Assembly: GCA_000620545.1 (NCBI GenBank)
Contig: JIBA01000015.1
Location: 62,001 to 126,000 of the forward strand
DNA length: 64,000 bases
Origin: Intrasporangiaceae bacterium URHB0013
GTDB taxonomy: Bacteria; Actinomycetota; Actinomycetes; Actinomycetales; Dermatophilaceae
Direction: 5' to 3'
Shown here: positions 1-8,167 of the stretch, in pieces
Layout: every line of letters begins with the position of its first letter
Position numbering within the stretch: the stretch's first letter is position 1
Program-made: the position numbers and the translations under genes
Notes under the pieces: model-generated
Databases searched by the model: none
The model's input: only the letters and a program-made list of their open reading frames with translations
What the model was told of the DNA's origin: nothing

Positions 1-1148
1 ACCGCGCTGCCGGAGACGTACTCGAAACGGACGGAGTCGAACCGGACCTCGCCACGGGGCTTGCCGAGCGGCACCGGATCGGTCGGCTCGGGAACGTCCG
101 GCACCTCCTCGAGCACTCCCGAGAGCTTCTCGAGGGCGGCCGACGCCGACTGGAAGGTGTTGTAGAACTGCGAGATCTCCATCATCGGCTCGAAGAACTG
201 GCGCAGGTAGAGCAGGAAGGCCGCGAGAACGCCGACCGTGACGTCACCGCCGTAGGCGAGGTAGCCGCCGTAGAGCAGGACGATGGCGATCGTGATGTTG
301 CCGATGAGCCGGATGCCCGGCATGAACCAGGCAACGAGCCGGAACGCGACGAGGTTGGCGCGGCGGTACTGGTCGTTGACGTCCTCGAAGATCGCCTGGT
401 TGCGCGGCTCGCGGCGGAAGGCCTGCACGGCCCGGATGCCGTTCATCGACTCGACGAAGTGGACGATGACGAGCGCGACCTTCTCGCGCGTGGCGCGGTA
501 GCTCTTGGCCGACTCCTTGCGGAACCAGTTCGTCAGCAGCGCGAGGGCCGGACCGCAGAGCAGCGCCACGACCCCGAGCTTGACGTCGAGGACGAGCAGC
601 AGCACGGACGTGCCGACGAGGGTCAGGGCCGCGGTCACGAGGCCGTCGAAGCCGGTCTCGAGCATCTCGTAGATGGCGTCGACGTCCGAGGTCTGCCGGG
701 AGATGACGCGCCCGGACGTGTAGCGGTCGTGGAACGCCGGGCTGAGGTGCTGGAAGTGCCCGAAGACGCGGCGCCGGATCGACAGGAGGATGTCCTGGCC
801 GATCAGTCCCGACCGGACGAGGAAGAGGTTGCGGGCGACGGCCTGGGTGATGGTCGCCACGAGGACGAGCCCCACGACGAGCAGGAGCGGCCCGAGGTCA
901 CCGGAGTCGCTGATCGGCGGGATGCCGGTGTCGATGCCCTCCTTGACGAGGAAGGGGATCGACAGGCGGGCGGCGTTCTCGATGACCACGACGAGCAATA
1001 GCCACCAGAGCGCTCGCCGCCACGGCCGCAGGACGTCGCGCAGCAGGCGCCGGGAGCGGCCGGCGAGCCGCGCCGACGTCTCGTCCGACAGCTCTCCGTC
1101 GATGTCGTCGGCGGCGACACCGCGCCACTGCTGGGTCGGCGTGGTCAT
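1..1148 (-). CDS. ABC exporter half-transporter, partial (TMD and start of NBD)
   Basis: This is the second subunit of a probable heterodimeric ABC exporter. About 382 N-terminal residues are visible; the nucleotide-binding domain runs off the left edge, so ATPase motifs cannot be checked. The visible part has a cytoplasmic N-terminus, about six membrane helices starting with the run ALWWLLLVVVIENAARL, and the ABC_membrane coupling helices (for example FHDRYTSGRVISRQTSDVD). It then enters the NBD approach (RGEVRFDSVRFEY). The ATG at 1146-1148 overlaps the TGA of the upstream gene (ATGA), so the two are translationally coupled and the subunits probably pair. The substrate cannot be read from the sequence; this class exports lipids, drugs or peptides. 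Family certain, substrate unknown. Confidence 0.93.
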   Translation of the reverse strand, partial: MTTPTQQWRGVAADDIDGELSDETSARLAGRSRRLLRDVLRPWRRALWWLLLVVVIENAARLSIPFLVKEGIDTGIPPISDSGDLGPLLLVVGLVLVATITQAVARNLFLVRSGLIGQDILLSIRRRVFGHFQHLSPAFHDRYTSGRVISRQTSDVDAIYEMLETGFDGLVTAALTLVGTSVLLLVLDVKLGVVALLCGPALALLTNWFRKESAKSYRATREKVALVIVHFVESMNGIRAVQAFRREPRNQAIFEDVNDQYRRANLVAFRLVAWFMPGIRLIGNITIAIVLLYGGYLAYGGDVTVGVLAAFLLYLRQFFEPMMEISQFYNTFQSASAALEKLSGVLEEVPDVPEPTDPVPLGKPRGEVRFDSVRFEYVSGSA

Positions 1149-2983
1149 GCCCGCACCTCCTCGGTCACGTCTGCGGGCCGCGCGCCGTCAGCGCCACCGT
1201 GGGTGTCGGCGGGTGCGGCTGGGTCGGTGTGATCAGCAGGATCGGCTGCGAGCAGCTCCCGGTACGCCGGAACGCCGTCGAGCAGCTCGCGATGGGTGCC
1301 GACATGGGTGATGGTGCCGCGCTCGAGGAGCGCGACACGGTCGGCGAGCATGACGGTCGAGGCGCGATGGGCGACGACGAGACCGGTGGTCTCCGACAGC
1401 ACGTTCGAGAGCGCCTCCTCGACGAGCTTCTCGGTGTGCACGTCCAGCGCTGACAGGGTGTCGTCGAGGACGAGGACCGCCGGGCGGGACAGCACGGCCC
1501 GGGCGAGGGCGAGCCGCTGGCGCTGTCCGCCCGAGAGGGACAGGCCCTGCTCGCCGATGCGGGTGTCGAGGCCCCACGGCAGGTCGTGAACGAAGCCCGC
1601 TTGGGCGATCTCGAGGGCCGCGAGGACGTCGTCGTCGGGCGCGTCGGCGCGGCCGAGCGCGACGTTCTCCCGGGCACTCATCGAGAAGAGCGTCGGCTCC
1701 TCGAAGGCGGTCGCCACGAGACTGCGCAACGCGGCCAGCTCGAGGTCCCGCACGTCGACGCCGTCGATCGTGATGCGCCCGCCCGTCACGTCGAACAACC
1801 GGGGGACGAGCGCCGTGAGGGCGGTCTTGCCCGAGCCGGTGGCGCCGACGAGCGCGAGGGTCTCGCCCGGGGGGATGTCGAGGTTGACGTCGCGCAGCAC
1901 CGGCTGGTCGGGTGCGTCGGGGAAGGCGAAGTCGACGTGCTCGAAGCGCAGGTGGCCACGACGGGCGCTGACCGGGTGCTCGCCGGAGACGATGTCGGGC
2001 TCGGTGTCGAAGATCTCGAGGACCCGCGCAGCCGCGGTCATCGCCTCCTGCGCCATCGCCAGGATGACGCCGAGGGAGGAGACCGGCCAGACGAGCGAGA
2101 GCATCAGGGTGATGAACGCGACGAGCTCACCGGGCGTCAGGGCGCCGCGGCCGACGCCGATGGCGCCGAGCAGGAGCACGACGGCGACGGCGAGGTTGGG
2201 GATGACCTCGAGGAACGTCCAGAACTTCGCCGAGAGGCGGACCTTGTCGAGGCTCGTCGACCGCAGCTCGAGCGCCGCCCGGTCGTAGCGTCGCGCCATG
2301 TGGTCGCTGCGACCGAACGACTTGATGACGCGGATGCCGAGCGCACCCTCCTCGGCCTGGGTCGCGAGGTCTCCCTGCTGGTCCTGCACGTGGCGGGAGA
2401 CGACGACATAGGCCTTCTCGAAGCGCATCGAGAGCCAGATGATCGGAGCCGACGTGGCGGCGACGACGAGTCCGAGGGGCCAGTACATGGTCAGCAGCAC
2501 GATCGTGACGGCGGCGACCTGGAGCACGTTGACGACGAGGAAGAGCAGGCCGAAACCGCTGAATCGGCGGATGGCGGAGAGGTCCGTCGTGACCCGGGAC
2601 AGCAGCTGCCCGGACTGCCACCGGGTGTGGAAGCTCATTGGGAGCGCCTGGAGCCGCTCGTAGAGGTCGCGACGCAGCTCCGTCTCGAGCCCGAGCACGG
2701 CGTTGGACTGCACCCACCGGCGCACGAAGATGAGGACCGCCTCGAGCACCCCGAGGGCGAGGGCGAGCAGTCCGAGGGGCAGCACGGGGGCGAGCTCGTG
2801 CTGGGTGATGGGCCCGTCGATGATGGCCCGGGTGACGAGCGGGATCGCGATGGAGAGGCCGACGCCCGCGAGCGACGCGGCGAACATGACCAGCAGGGCC
2901 CACCGGTGTGGGCGCAGGTAGCCGCGCAGTCGCCAGAGCGATCGGACCGAAGCGGGTGGGTGTGAGGTGGGGTCAGCAGGCAT
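1145..2983 (-). CDS. ABC exporter half-transporter with degenerate ATPase site
   Basis: A complete 612-residue half-transporter: six-helix membrane domain (about residues 25-320) followed by an NBD. Walker A is GATGSGKTA near residue 383, the signature LSGGQRQRLALARA is near 484 and Walker B is VLVLDD near 506. Two catalytic positions are unusual. The Walker B glutamate is Asp (VLDDTLSALD), and the Q-loop Gln is Glu (TAFEEPTLFS). The H-loop His is kept (VVAHRAST). This is the pattern of the weak half of a heterodimeric exporter, and it agrees with the coupled second subunit just downstream. Start: ATG at 2983. A TTG directly before it (2986) is also possible, and neither has a clear Shine-Dalgarno sequence. 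Confidence 0.95.
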   Translation of the reverse strand: MPADPTSHPPASVRSLWRLRGYLRPHRWALLVMFAASLAGVGLSIAIPLVTRAIIDGPITQHELAPVLPLGLLALALGVLEAVLIFVRRWVQSNAVLGLETELRRDLYERLQALPMSFHTRWQSGQLLSRVTTDLSAIRRFSGFGLLFLVVNVLQVAAVTIVLLTMYWPLGLVVAATSAPIIWLSMRFEKAYVVVSRHVQDQQGDLATQAEEGALGIRVIKSFGRSDHMARRYDRAALELRSTSLDKVRLSAKFWTFLEVIPNLAVAVVLLLGAIGVGRGALTPGELVAFITLMLSLVWPVSSLGVILAMAQEAMTAAARVLEIFDTEPDIVSGEHPVSARRGHLRFEHVDFAFPDAPDQPVLRDVNLDIPPGETLALVGATGSGKTALTALVPRLFDVTGGRITIDGVDVRDLELAALRSLVATAFEEPTLFSMSARENVALGRADAPDDDVLAALEIAQAGFVHDLPWGLDTRIGEQGLSLSGGQRQRLALARAVLSRPAVLVLDDTLSALDVHTEKLVEEALSNVLSETTGLVVAHRASTVMLADRVALLERGTITHVGTHRELLDGVPAYRELLAADPADHTDPAAPADTHGGADGARPADVTEEVRA

Positions 2984-3036
2984 CAAGGAATGACGATAAC
3001 CCGGACCTCCGACACAGATGCCTCTGGGTCAGAGAT

Positions 3037-3393
3037 TCAGGTCGCTTCGCTGTCCCAGGGGGTGGGGACCGCCGGGTCGTGCCCGCGCGGCGTGCTCAGG
3101 GGCTTGTCGACGGGGGTCGACGGCTCGTAGTCCTCGTCGGGGGGCGAGGACAGCGCATCACGCACGATCTTGCGCGGGTCGTACTGGCGCGGGTCGTAGG
3201 CCCTCCAGTCGACGTCGGAGAACTCCGGCCCCATCTCGTCCTTGAGCTGCTGCTTGGCGCGGTCGGCCATGCTCCGCGCCTGGCGGACGAACTTGCCGAA
3301 CTTCGCGGCGTACTCGGGCAGCCGCTCCGGACCCAGGACGAGGATCGCGAGCAGACCGAGCAGGAGCAGCTCCCACCCGTTGATGTCGAACAC
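3037..3393 (-). CDS. tatB: Sec-independent protein translocase TatB
   Basis: TatB recruits twin-arginine precursors to TatC in the cytoplasmic membrane. The 118-residue protein starts with a single N-terminal helix (WELLLLGLLAILVLGPERLP) holding the Glu and GPxRLP hinge of the family. An amphipathic helix (AAKFGKFVRQARSMADRAK) and an acidic, proline-rich C-terminal tail follow. The start is GTG at 3391-3393, preceded by GAGGGACT. It lies 55 bp downstream of htrA on the same strand, the order sigE-rseA-htrA-tatB also known in mycobacteria. TatA is the alternative by fold; the length and this location favour TatB. Confidence 0.93.
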   Translation of the reverse strand: MFDINGWELLLLGLLAILVLGPERLPEYAAKFGKFVRQARSMADRAKQQLKDEMGPEFSDVDWRAYDPRQYDPRKIVRDALSSPPDEDYEPSTPVDKPLSTPRGHDPAVPTPWDSEAT

Positions 3394-3448
3394 AGTCCCT
3401 CGCTTCCACCCGTACCGGCTGCGCCATCCTACGGTGGCGCGTCGCGCT

Positions 3449-5122
3449 CTAGCCGGCCGGATCCGCTTCGAGCGTCATCTGCAGCTCGAGCTCCTTGCCT
3501 TCACGCTCGACCTTGAGCCTCACGGTGTCGCCGACGGCGCGCGCGCGGATGGAGACGATGAGCTGGTCGGGAGTGCGGATGCGCTTGCCCTCGAAGCCGA
3601 CGATGACGTCACCGGCCTTGACGCCGGCCTTGGCTGCGGGTCCCCCGGCCGTCACGGCGTTCGCAGTGTCGAGGACCTGGGCGCCCTCACCCGTGAAGGT
3701 CCGGCTGAGACTGACGCCGATGACCGGGTGCGTGGCCTTGCCGGTCGCGATGAGCTGGTCGGCGGTGCGCCGGGCCTGGTCGCTGGGGATGGCGAAGCCG
3801 AGTCCGATGCTGCCGCCCGCGGAGCCTGTCGTGCCGGGCACTCGGGCGATGGCGCTGTTGACGCCGATGACCTTGCCCGCCATGTCGAGCAGCGGGCCGC
3901 CCGAGTTGCCCGGGTTGATCGCCGCGTCCGTCTGGATGGCGTTGATGTAGGAGGACTCGCCGGGGTCGCCCGGCTGCACGGGCCGGTTGAGGGCGCTGAC
4001 GATGCCCGTCGTCACGGTCTGGTCGAGTCCGAGGGGCGCCCCCACGGCGATGACCTGGTCGCCGACGACGACCTTGTCGGAGGGGCCGAGCGTGAGCGGC
4101 GTCAGGCCGGTGCGGTCGATCTTGAGCACCGCGAGGTCGTAGCTCACGTCGCGCCCGACGATCTTGGCCTTCGCGGTGTCGCCGTTGCTCAGCACCACCT
4201 CGATGTCGCCGTTGGCCCCGGGCGCGACGACGTGGTTGTTCGTGAGCACGTGACCCTTGGTGTCGATGACGAAGCCGGAACCCGTGGCGGAGCCCTCGCT
4301 GCCGGCGTCGACCTTGATCGTGACGACGCTCGGGAGCGCGACGGCGGCGATGTTGGCGACCGATCCTGCCGGGCGCTGGGAGGCTCCGGGACCGGGGTCG
4401 GGCAGCGTCGAGCCGGCGACGTTGATGCGGTCCTCGGCGAGCTGGCCGGCGACGCCCCCGATGACGCCCGAGAGCAGGCAGAGACCGGCGACGGCAGCGA
4501 CGACCTTGCCGCGACGCCTCGGCTTCGAGGGCGCTTCGGTGAGCAGTCCGCCCTCCGGCGGCACCGAACCGTCCGCAGCAGGGTCACCGCCGGCTGGTGC
4601 GTGCGGCACCGCGCCGACGTATGCCGCCCCGGAGGCTGCCGCACCCGTGCTCGCCTGCGTGTCGGTCGGGCGCCCGGCCTGGCCGGCTCCGGCATCGGCG
4701 GAGCCGGAGGCAGGTGCTGCGGGCGCAACGTCCTCGGGCTCGGCGGCCGGCGGGGCGTACACCGAACGGTGGGCCTCCTCGGCGAGGGCATCCGCACGGT
4801 CACTGCCCCACGAGGCGTCAGCCCGAACAGGGACGCCTGCGCCCTCGGTCGGGTGCTCGCCGCCGAAGACGTCGAACCACGCCTCGTCTCGGGAGTCCTC
4901 CGAGGCAGCTGAGTCAGCGCTCGCAGCCGGCCACTGGGTCGACGAACCGGACGGCGTCGACGGGGCTGGTGCGCTGGACGGGATGGCGCGCGTGTCGTGC
5001 AGGTCGATGATGCCGGTCTGATCCACCTCCGACACCCGGGCGGGCGCCGGGGCCGGGGGGCGCTCGGTGGGCTCGGGAGCTGCCGTCGGATCGGGGTCCG
5101 GCGTCGTCGACTCGTCGCTCAT
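3449..5122 (-). CDS. htrA: Membrane-anchored HtrA-type serine protease (trypsin-PDZ)
   Basis: Envelope quality-control protease of the DegP/HtrA family, 557 residues. A long Pro/Ala/acid-rich cytoplasmic N-terminus (1-200) is followed by one membrane helix near 207 (VVAAVAGLCLLSGVIGGVAG). The trypsin-like domain has His in TNNHVV (near 297), Asp in SYDLAVLKID (near 330) and Ser in NPGNSGGPLL (near 407). One PDZ domain follows (about 455-550; AGVKAGDVIVGFEG). The ATG at 5120-5122 overlaps the anti-sigma stop (ATGA) and has AGGTCC upstream; upstream in-frame codons run over rseA and were not used. Position in the sigE operon makes it a SigE-regulated stress protease, as in mycobacteria. Confidence 0.95.
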   Translation of the reverse strand: MSDESTTPDPDPTAAPEPTERPPAPAPARVSEVDQTGIIDLHDTRAIPSSAPAPSTPSGSSTQWPAASADSAASEDSRDEAWFDVFGGEHPTEGAGVPVRADASWGSDRADALAEEAHRSVYAPPAAEPEDVAPAAPASGSADAGAGQAGRPTDTQASTGAAASGAAYVGAVPHAPAGGDPAADGSVPPEGGLLTEAPSKPRRRGKVVAAVAGLCLLSGVIGGVAGQLAEDRINVAGSTLPDPGPGASQRPAGSVANIAAVALPSVVTIKVDAGSEGSATGSGFVIDTKGHVLTNNHVVAPGANGDIEVVLSNGDTAKAKIVGRDVSYDLAVLKIDRTGLTPLTLGPSDKVVVGDQVIAVGAPLGLDQTVTTGIVSALNRPVQPGDPGESSYINAIQTDAAINPGNSGGPLLDMAGKVIGVNSAIARVPGTTGSAGGSIGLGFAIPSDQARRTADQLIATGKATHPVIGVSLSRTFTGEGAQVLDTANAVTAGGPAAKAGVKAGDVIVGFEGKRIRTPDQLIVSIRARAVGDTVRLKVEREGKELELQMTLEADPAG

Positions 5123-5829
5123 GGACCTGATTGTGCCGAACGGGCGCTGGTGACCAGCACCGGGACCACCAGATCGGATCCGGAGCCCGGAGCGCGGGTC
5201 GGCGTGCGGGTGGTGACGACCCAGACGGGCGCCCTGCTGGCGCCGATGTCGCCGAGCCCTTGCGTCTTGCGGATGACGGGGGACATCCGGTTGCCGGGCA
5301 GCGCGGAACCGCCGAGGTTGCCGCCGCCGACGGAGTCCGCGCCGAAGCTCGCCACCGGCCCGCGGACCGCGGGTGTGCGCGAGCCCGACACGGGCGCGAT
5401 CGCCAGGCCCCACGCGGCCGCGACCGACGCACCGGCCGCGATCGAGGCCACGACCGCGGCGCGCATCGGTGAGCGGTGGAGGGCGGGAGCCGTCGGGCGC
5501 ACGGTGGGCACACGGTCGTAGGACGGCGTCGACGGCATACGGAAGCCGACGGGCGGCATCGGGATGCGCGGGCCGTTCGAGCGGCTGGGGGTGCTCGGCG
5601 CCGGCTGGGGCTCACCCGACGGCGCGGCGCCCAGACCCATGAGGGAGGTGCGCAGGCTCATGGGGACGCCGGTGTCCGCCCGCAGCGACGCCACGATGCG
5701 GCGCTCCTGGTCGGCCGCCGCGCGGCAGACGGTGCAGCACACGAGGTGCTTGTCGTAGAGGTGGAGCATCGCCGGGGGCAGGGCCCGGTCGACGTAGGCG
5801 CGGACGTATCCCTTGAGGTGCGGCGTCAC
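5119..5829 (-). CDS. rseA: Zinc-binding (ZAS) anti-sigma factor, RseA-type
   Basis: A 236-residue anti-sigma factor partner of the sigma factor encoded just upstream. Near residue 28 it has the ZAS motif H-x3-C-x2-C (HLVCCTVC), which binds zinc and holds ECF sigma factors, often with redox sensing. A Pro/Ser-rich linker follows, then one hydrophobic segment near 130 (AAVVASIAAGASVAAAWGLA), so it may be membrane-anchored with a C-terminal extracytoplasmic part. Mycobacterial RseA is smaller and soluble, so the membrane segment is a notable difference. Start: GTG at 5829 with GAGGTGAT upstream, 19 bp after the sigE stop. The stop overlaps the htrA start. Confidence 0.9.
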   Translation of the reverse strand: MTPHLKGYVRAYVDRALPPAMLHLYDKHLVCCTVCRAAADQERRIVASLRADTGVPMSLRTSLMGLGAAPSGEPQPAPSTPSRSNGPRIPMPPVGFRMPSTPSYDRVPTVRPTAPALHRSPMRAAVVASIAAGASVAAAWGLAIAPVSGSRTPAVRGPVASFGADSVGGGNLGGSALPGNRMSPVIRKTQGLGDIGASRAPVWVVTTRTPTRAPGSGSDLVVPVLVTSARSAQSGP

Positions 5830-5848
5830 GACATCACCTCGAGGCCCA

Positions 5849-6508
5849 TCAGCGTGAGCTCGCCGCAACTCGGCGGCCGGGAAGGCGCAGGCCGGCGCGT
5901 GCGGCGCGCGACTCGGGCTTGGCGGGACGGGCTGCTGCAGCCACCTCGGGTGCGCGGTGCGCGAGGGCCTCACGCAGCTGGGCGCGGCCACGGTGGATGC
6001 GCGAACGGACGGTACCGAGCTTGACGCCGAGCGTCGTGCTGATCTCCTCGTAGCTGAGGCCCTCGATGTCGCACAGCACGACGGCCGCGCGGAACTCCGG
6101 TGCCAGCGCGTCGAGCGCCCGCTGGACGTCGTCGTCGAAACGCGCGTCGTGGTAGGTCTGCTCGGGCCCCTTCTCGAGGCTCGGCAGGCGACCGGCGGCG
6201 TCATCGGGCAGGGCGTCGAAGCGGATCCGCTGCTTGCGACGCATCTTGTCGAGGAAGACGTTCGTCGTGATGCGGTGCAGCCAGCCCTCGAACGTGCCCG
6301 GCTGGTAGGAGTGCAGCGAGCGGAACACGCGGACGAAGACGTCGTGCGTGAGGTCCTCGGCGTCGTGCGGGTTGCCCGTGAGGCGGTAGGCCAGGCGGTA
6401 GACGCGCGCCGAGTGCTGCTCGACGATCTCCTCCCAGGTGGGCGGAGTCCACGTCGAGTCGGCCTGCTCCACCGAGGTGGGAGAGGTGGACGTCACGCTG
6501 GTGCTCAC
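5849..6508 (-). CDS. sigE: ECF RNA polymerase sigma factor SigE
   Basis: A 219-residue group-IV (ECF) sigma factor. Region 2 spans about residues 30-100 ([20 protein letters not shown], then [20 protein letters not shown]) and region 4 about 130-185 ([19 protein letters not shown], then [18 protein letters not shown]). It directs transcription of envelope-stress genes. The start is GTG at 6508; the Shine-Dalgarno sequence is weak. Immediately downstream on the same strand lie its anti-sigma factor, HtrA and TatB. An ECF-type promoter sits about 38 bp upstream of the start, so the operon is probably autoregulated. The symbol follows conserved gene order with M. tuberculosis sigE (Rv1221), next to the same methyltransferase (Rv1220c). 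Confidence 0.94.
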   Translation of the reverse strand: MSTSVTSTSPTSVEQADSTWTPPTWEEIVEQHSARVYRLAYRLTGNPHDAEDLTHDVFVRVFRSLHSYQPGTFEGWLHRITTNVFLDKMRRKQRIRFDALPDDAAGRLPSLEKGPEQTYHDARFDDDVQRALDALAPEFRAAVVLCDIEGLSYEEISTTLGVKLGTVRSRIHRGRAQLREALAHRAPEVAAAARPAKPESRAARAGLRLPGRRVAASSR

Positions 6509-6546
6509 AGGGGCCCAGGCCTTTCAGGGAGAGGAGTCAGTGAAAA

Positions 6547-6574
6547 GAACGCCATCGGGTCTCGTTTAGTTCCC
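6547..6574 (-). promoter_or_regulatory. ECF (SigE-type) promoter of the sigE operon
   Basis: Read on the minus strand, GGGAAC at 6574-6569 is followed after 17 nt by CGTTC at 6551-6547. This fits the GGAAC / CGTT consensus of SigE-like ECF sigma factors. Transcription would start about 30 nt before the sigE GTG, giving an autoregulatory loop. The match is seen directly; its use is inferred. Confidence 0.75.
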
Positions 6575-6683
6575 GTTCATCGTCTCGGATCGGCCTGTCG
6601 GACCGCCAGCGAGAACCTGTGGTTCTGCTGTGGACGGGCCGTCCGTCGTCCCACCCCGGTCGCCGGCGTTGTCACCGGCCCCG

Positions 6684-7142
6684 TCACGGAGCCTGGTCAC
6701 TGCCGTCGTGCGGGACCGCCTCGTGGTGGGGATGGCCGTGCGTGCGCCGGTCCTCCTTCATCTCCGCCTCGAACAGGTGGCGACGGCCGCCGACGAGGTC
6801 GTCGCGCGCTGCCGCCTCGAGACGCTTGAACGTCGCGTAGTAGTCGTCGTCGTAGTCCTCGACGATCTGGAAGGTCCACCGCCCATGCACGACGTTGCGG
6901 CCGACGAGCTCGGTCTGGAGCCGGTCGGCGAGCTCCTCGTGCCCCGCCTCACGGAACAGGTCGACGGCCTCCCCGAGCGCCAGGTCGGCCGTGCCGGTGA
7001 GGCGGTGGAAGCCATAGAGGTGTCCGCGGGCGTCCTCGACGACCTCCAGCGCCTCGGACAGCTTGCCGAGGGCCTCGACGGTGGCGTCGTCCACGCCCTC
7101 CGGACGCCGGTGCTCCGGGGTCGGCATGTCCTGTTCGTCCAT
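6684..7142 (-). CDS. Conserved hypothetical protein, acidic helical
   Basis: A 152-residue soluble protein that I cannot assign to a named family. The middle (about residues 25-125) is helical and rich in acidic residues, with conserved-looking segments GRWTFQIVEDYDDDYYATFK and RHLFEAEMKEDRR. The C-terminus is His-rich (THGHPHHEAVPHDG). There is no signal peptide and no membrane segment. The ATG at 7142 has AAGGATCAGGT just upstream. It is divergent from the O-methyltransferase gene (72 bp between starts) and shares the sigE promoter-side interval on its 3' side. Function unknown; the His-rich tail could bind metal, but that is speculation. Confidence 0.8.
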   Translation of the reverse strand: MDEQDMPTPEHRRPEGVDDATVEALGKLSEALEVVEDARGHLYGFHRLTGTADLALGEAVDLFREAGHEELADRLQTELVGRNVVHGRWTFQIVEDYDDDYYATFKRLEAAARDDLVGGRRHLFEAEMKEDRRTHGHPHHEAVPHDGSDQAP

Positions 7143-7201
7143 GACCTGATCCTTACCCGGTTCGCGGCGACGCGCTCCCGAACCGGCCCGCCACGTCACA
7201 G

Positions 7202-7207
7202 TAGGGT
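7202..7207 (+). promoter_or_regulatory. -10 hexamer of a leaderless promoter (O-methyltransferase)
   Basis: TAGGGT ends 7 nt before the ATG at 7215 and there is no Shine-Dalgarno sequence. A start point at or next to the ATG would give a leaderless mRNA. No good -35 is visible. Confidence 0.5.
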
Positions 7208-7214
7208 GACGAAC

Positions 7215-7838
7215 ATGAGCACCCAGAAGGTCGCCGCATGGTCGCACGCCGAGGAGTTCGTTACCCCGAGCGAGCACGTCGAGGAGGCCACCCACCGGGC
7301 TGAGGAGCTCGGCGCACCGGCCGTCGGCAACGGCGTGGGCGCCGTGCTCCAGCTGCTGGCCGCGGCGACCGGGGCGAAGGCCGTCATGGAGGTCGGAACC
7401 GGTGCAGGCGCCTCGGGCCTGTGGTTGCTCGGCGGCATGCCGGCGGACGGCATCCTCACGACCATCGACCTCGAGACCGAGCACCAGCACGCAGCCCGCG
7501 ACGCGTTCGCCGCGGCCGGCATCGCCCACCAGCGCACCCGGGTCATCGCCGGCCGTGCCCTCGAGGTGCTGCCCCGGATGACCGACGGCGCCTACGACCT
7601 CGTCGTCGTCGATGCCGACAAGGAGGAGTACCCCGAGTACCTCACGCAGGCCACCCGCCTGCTGCGCCGCGGCGGCACCCTCGCGATGACGTGGACCGAC
7701 AAGGAGTCCGACCCTGCCAACCGTGACGCCGAGACGCGCACCCTCCGCGAGGTCGGACGCACGATCCGTGACCACGACCAGTTCATCGTGTCCCTCCTGC
7801 CGGTCGGCGAGGGCCTGCTCGTGGCCGTCAAGCGCTGA
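7215..7838 (+). CDS. SAM-dependent O-methyltransferase (class I)
   Basis: A 207-residue cytosolic methyltransferase of the Methyltransf_3 (catechol/caffeoyl-CoA O-methyltransferase-like) family. SAM-binding motif I is EVGTGAGASGLWLL at about residues 59-72. The metal/substrate region VVVDADKEEYPEYL follows near 125-140, and RRGGTLAMTWTD is the later strand. It is the counterpart by position and family of M. tuberculosis Rv1220c, which also sits beside sigE. The acceptor substrate is unknown. It is followed by a palindrome and a strong terminator, so it is monocistronic. The start at ATG 7215 is supported by the leaderless -10 element. Confidence 0.92.
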   Translation: MSTQKVAAWSHAEEFVTPSEHVEEATHRAEELGAPAVGNGVGAVLQLLAAATGAKAVMEVGTGAGASGLWLLGGMPADGILTTIDLETEHQHAARDAFAAAGIAHQRTRVIAGRALEVLPRMTDGAYDLVVVDADKEEYPEYLTQATRLLRRGGTLAMTWTDKESDPANRDAETRTLREVGRTIRDHDQFIVSLLPVGEGLLVAVKR

Positions 7839-7844
7839 GGGCAG

Positions 7845-7874
7845 GTATGCCGTCCGGCCCGCCGGACGGCATAC
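7845..7874. repeat. Perfect 14-bp inverted repeat built from GTATGCCGTCCGGC
   Basis: GTATGCCGTCCGGC, a 2-nt CC spacer and its exact reverse complement lie 7 bp after the O-methyltransferase stop. Each arm contains the octamer GTATGCCG, which is over-represented in most of this window. It could act as part of the terminator region or be a repeat in its own right. Confidence 0.8.
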
Positions 7875-7893
7875 GACCTCTTCAGCACGCGAA

Positions 7894-7923
7894 ACGGCCC
7901 CCGACCGTGAGGTCGGGGGCCGT
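7894..7923. terminator. Bidirectional intrinsic terminator between convergent genes
   Basis: A perfect 13-bp stem (ACGGCCCCCGACC / GGTCGGGGGCCGT) with a GTGA loop lies between the O-methyltransferase and the convergent DUF3117 gene. No long T-run follows, as is usual in actinobacteria. Confidence 0.85.
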
Positions 7924-7946
7924 CGAACCTGGATCAGGCGGAAGGG

Positions 7947-8120
7947 TCAGCTGACGCCGTCACAACCCTGGATCGCGTCACGCAGAGCTGCAGCCTCGTC
8001 GGGGGTCATCTCGACGACCAGACGCCCGCCGCCCTCAAGGGGCATCCGCAGCACGATGCCGCGGCCCTCCTTGACGACCTCGAGCGGGCCATCACCGGTC
8101 CTCGGCTTCATTGCTGCCAT
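7947..8120 (-). CDS. DUF3117 domain-containing small protein
   Basis: A 57-residue protein starting MAAMKPRTGDGPLEVVKEGR and ending with RDAIQGCDGVS. It matches the actinobacterial DUF3117 family (M. tuberculosis Rv1211 type) along its whole length. The family is small, soluble and almost invariant; its function is unknown. The start ATG at 8118-8120 has AAGGGGAA upstream. The gene lies next to the sigE region, as in mycobacteria, and ends against a shared terminator. A single Cys near the C-terminus (QGCDG) is a family feature. Confidence 0.92.
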   Translation of the reverse strand: MAAMKPRTGDGPLEVVKEGRGIVLRMPLEGGGRLVVEMTPDEAAALRDAIQGCDGVS

Positions 8121-8167
8121 GGTTCCCCTTCCCTAGGAATCCTCGGTCTTTGGCCCCATTATTCCGT

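Noticed and set aside
1586-2965. Long open frame on the plus strand opposite the ABC exporter gene, and many similar long antisense frames elsewhere
   Set aside because: Translations are Arg/Glu/Gly-rich without any motif, and the opposite strand holds a clear gene. Long shadow frames are expected at this GC content.
5119-6204. A longer anti-sigma reading frame starting inside the sigma factor gene
   Set aside because: The extra N-terminus is an Arg/Ser-rich shadow of sigE; the GTG at 5829 has a good ribosome-binding site and begins the conserved ZAS domain.
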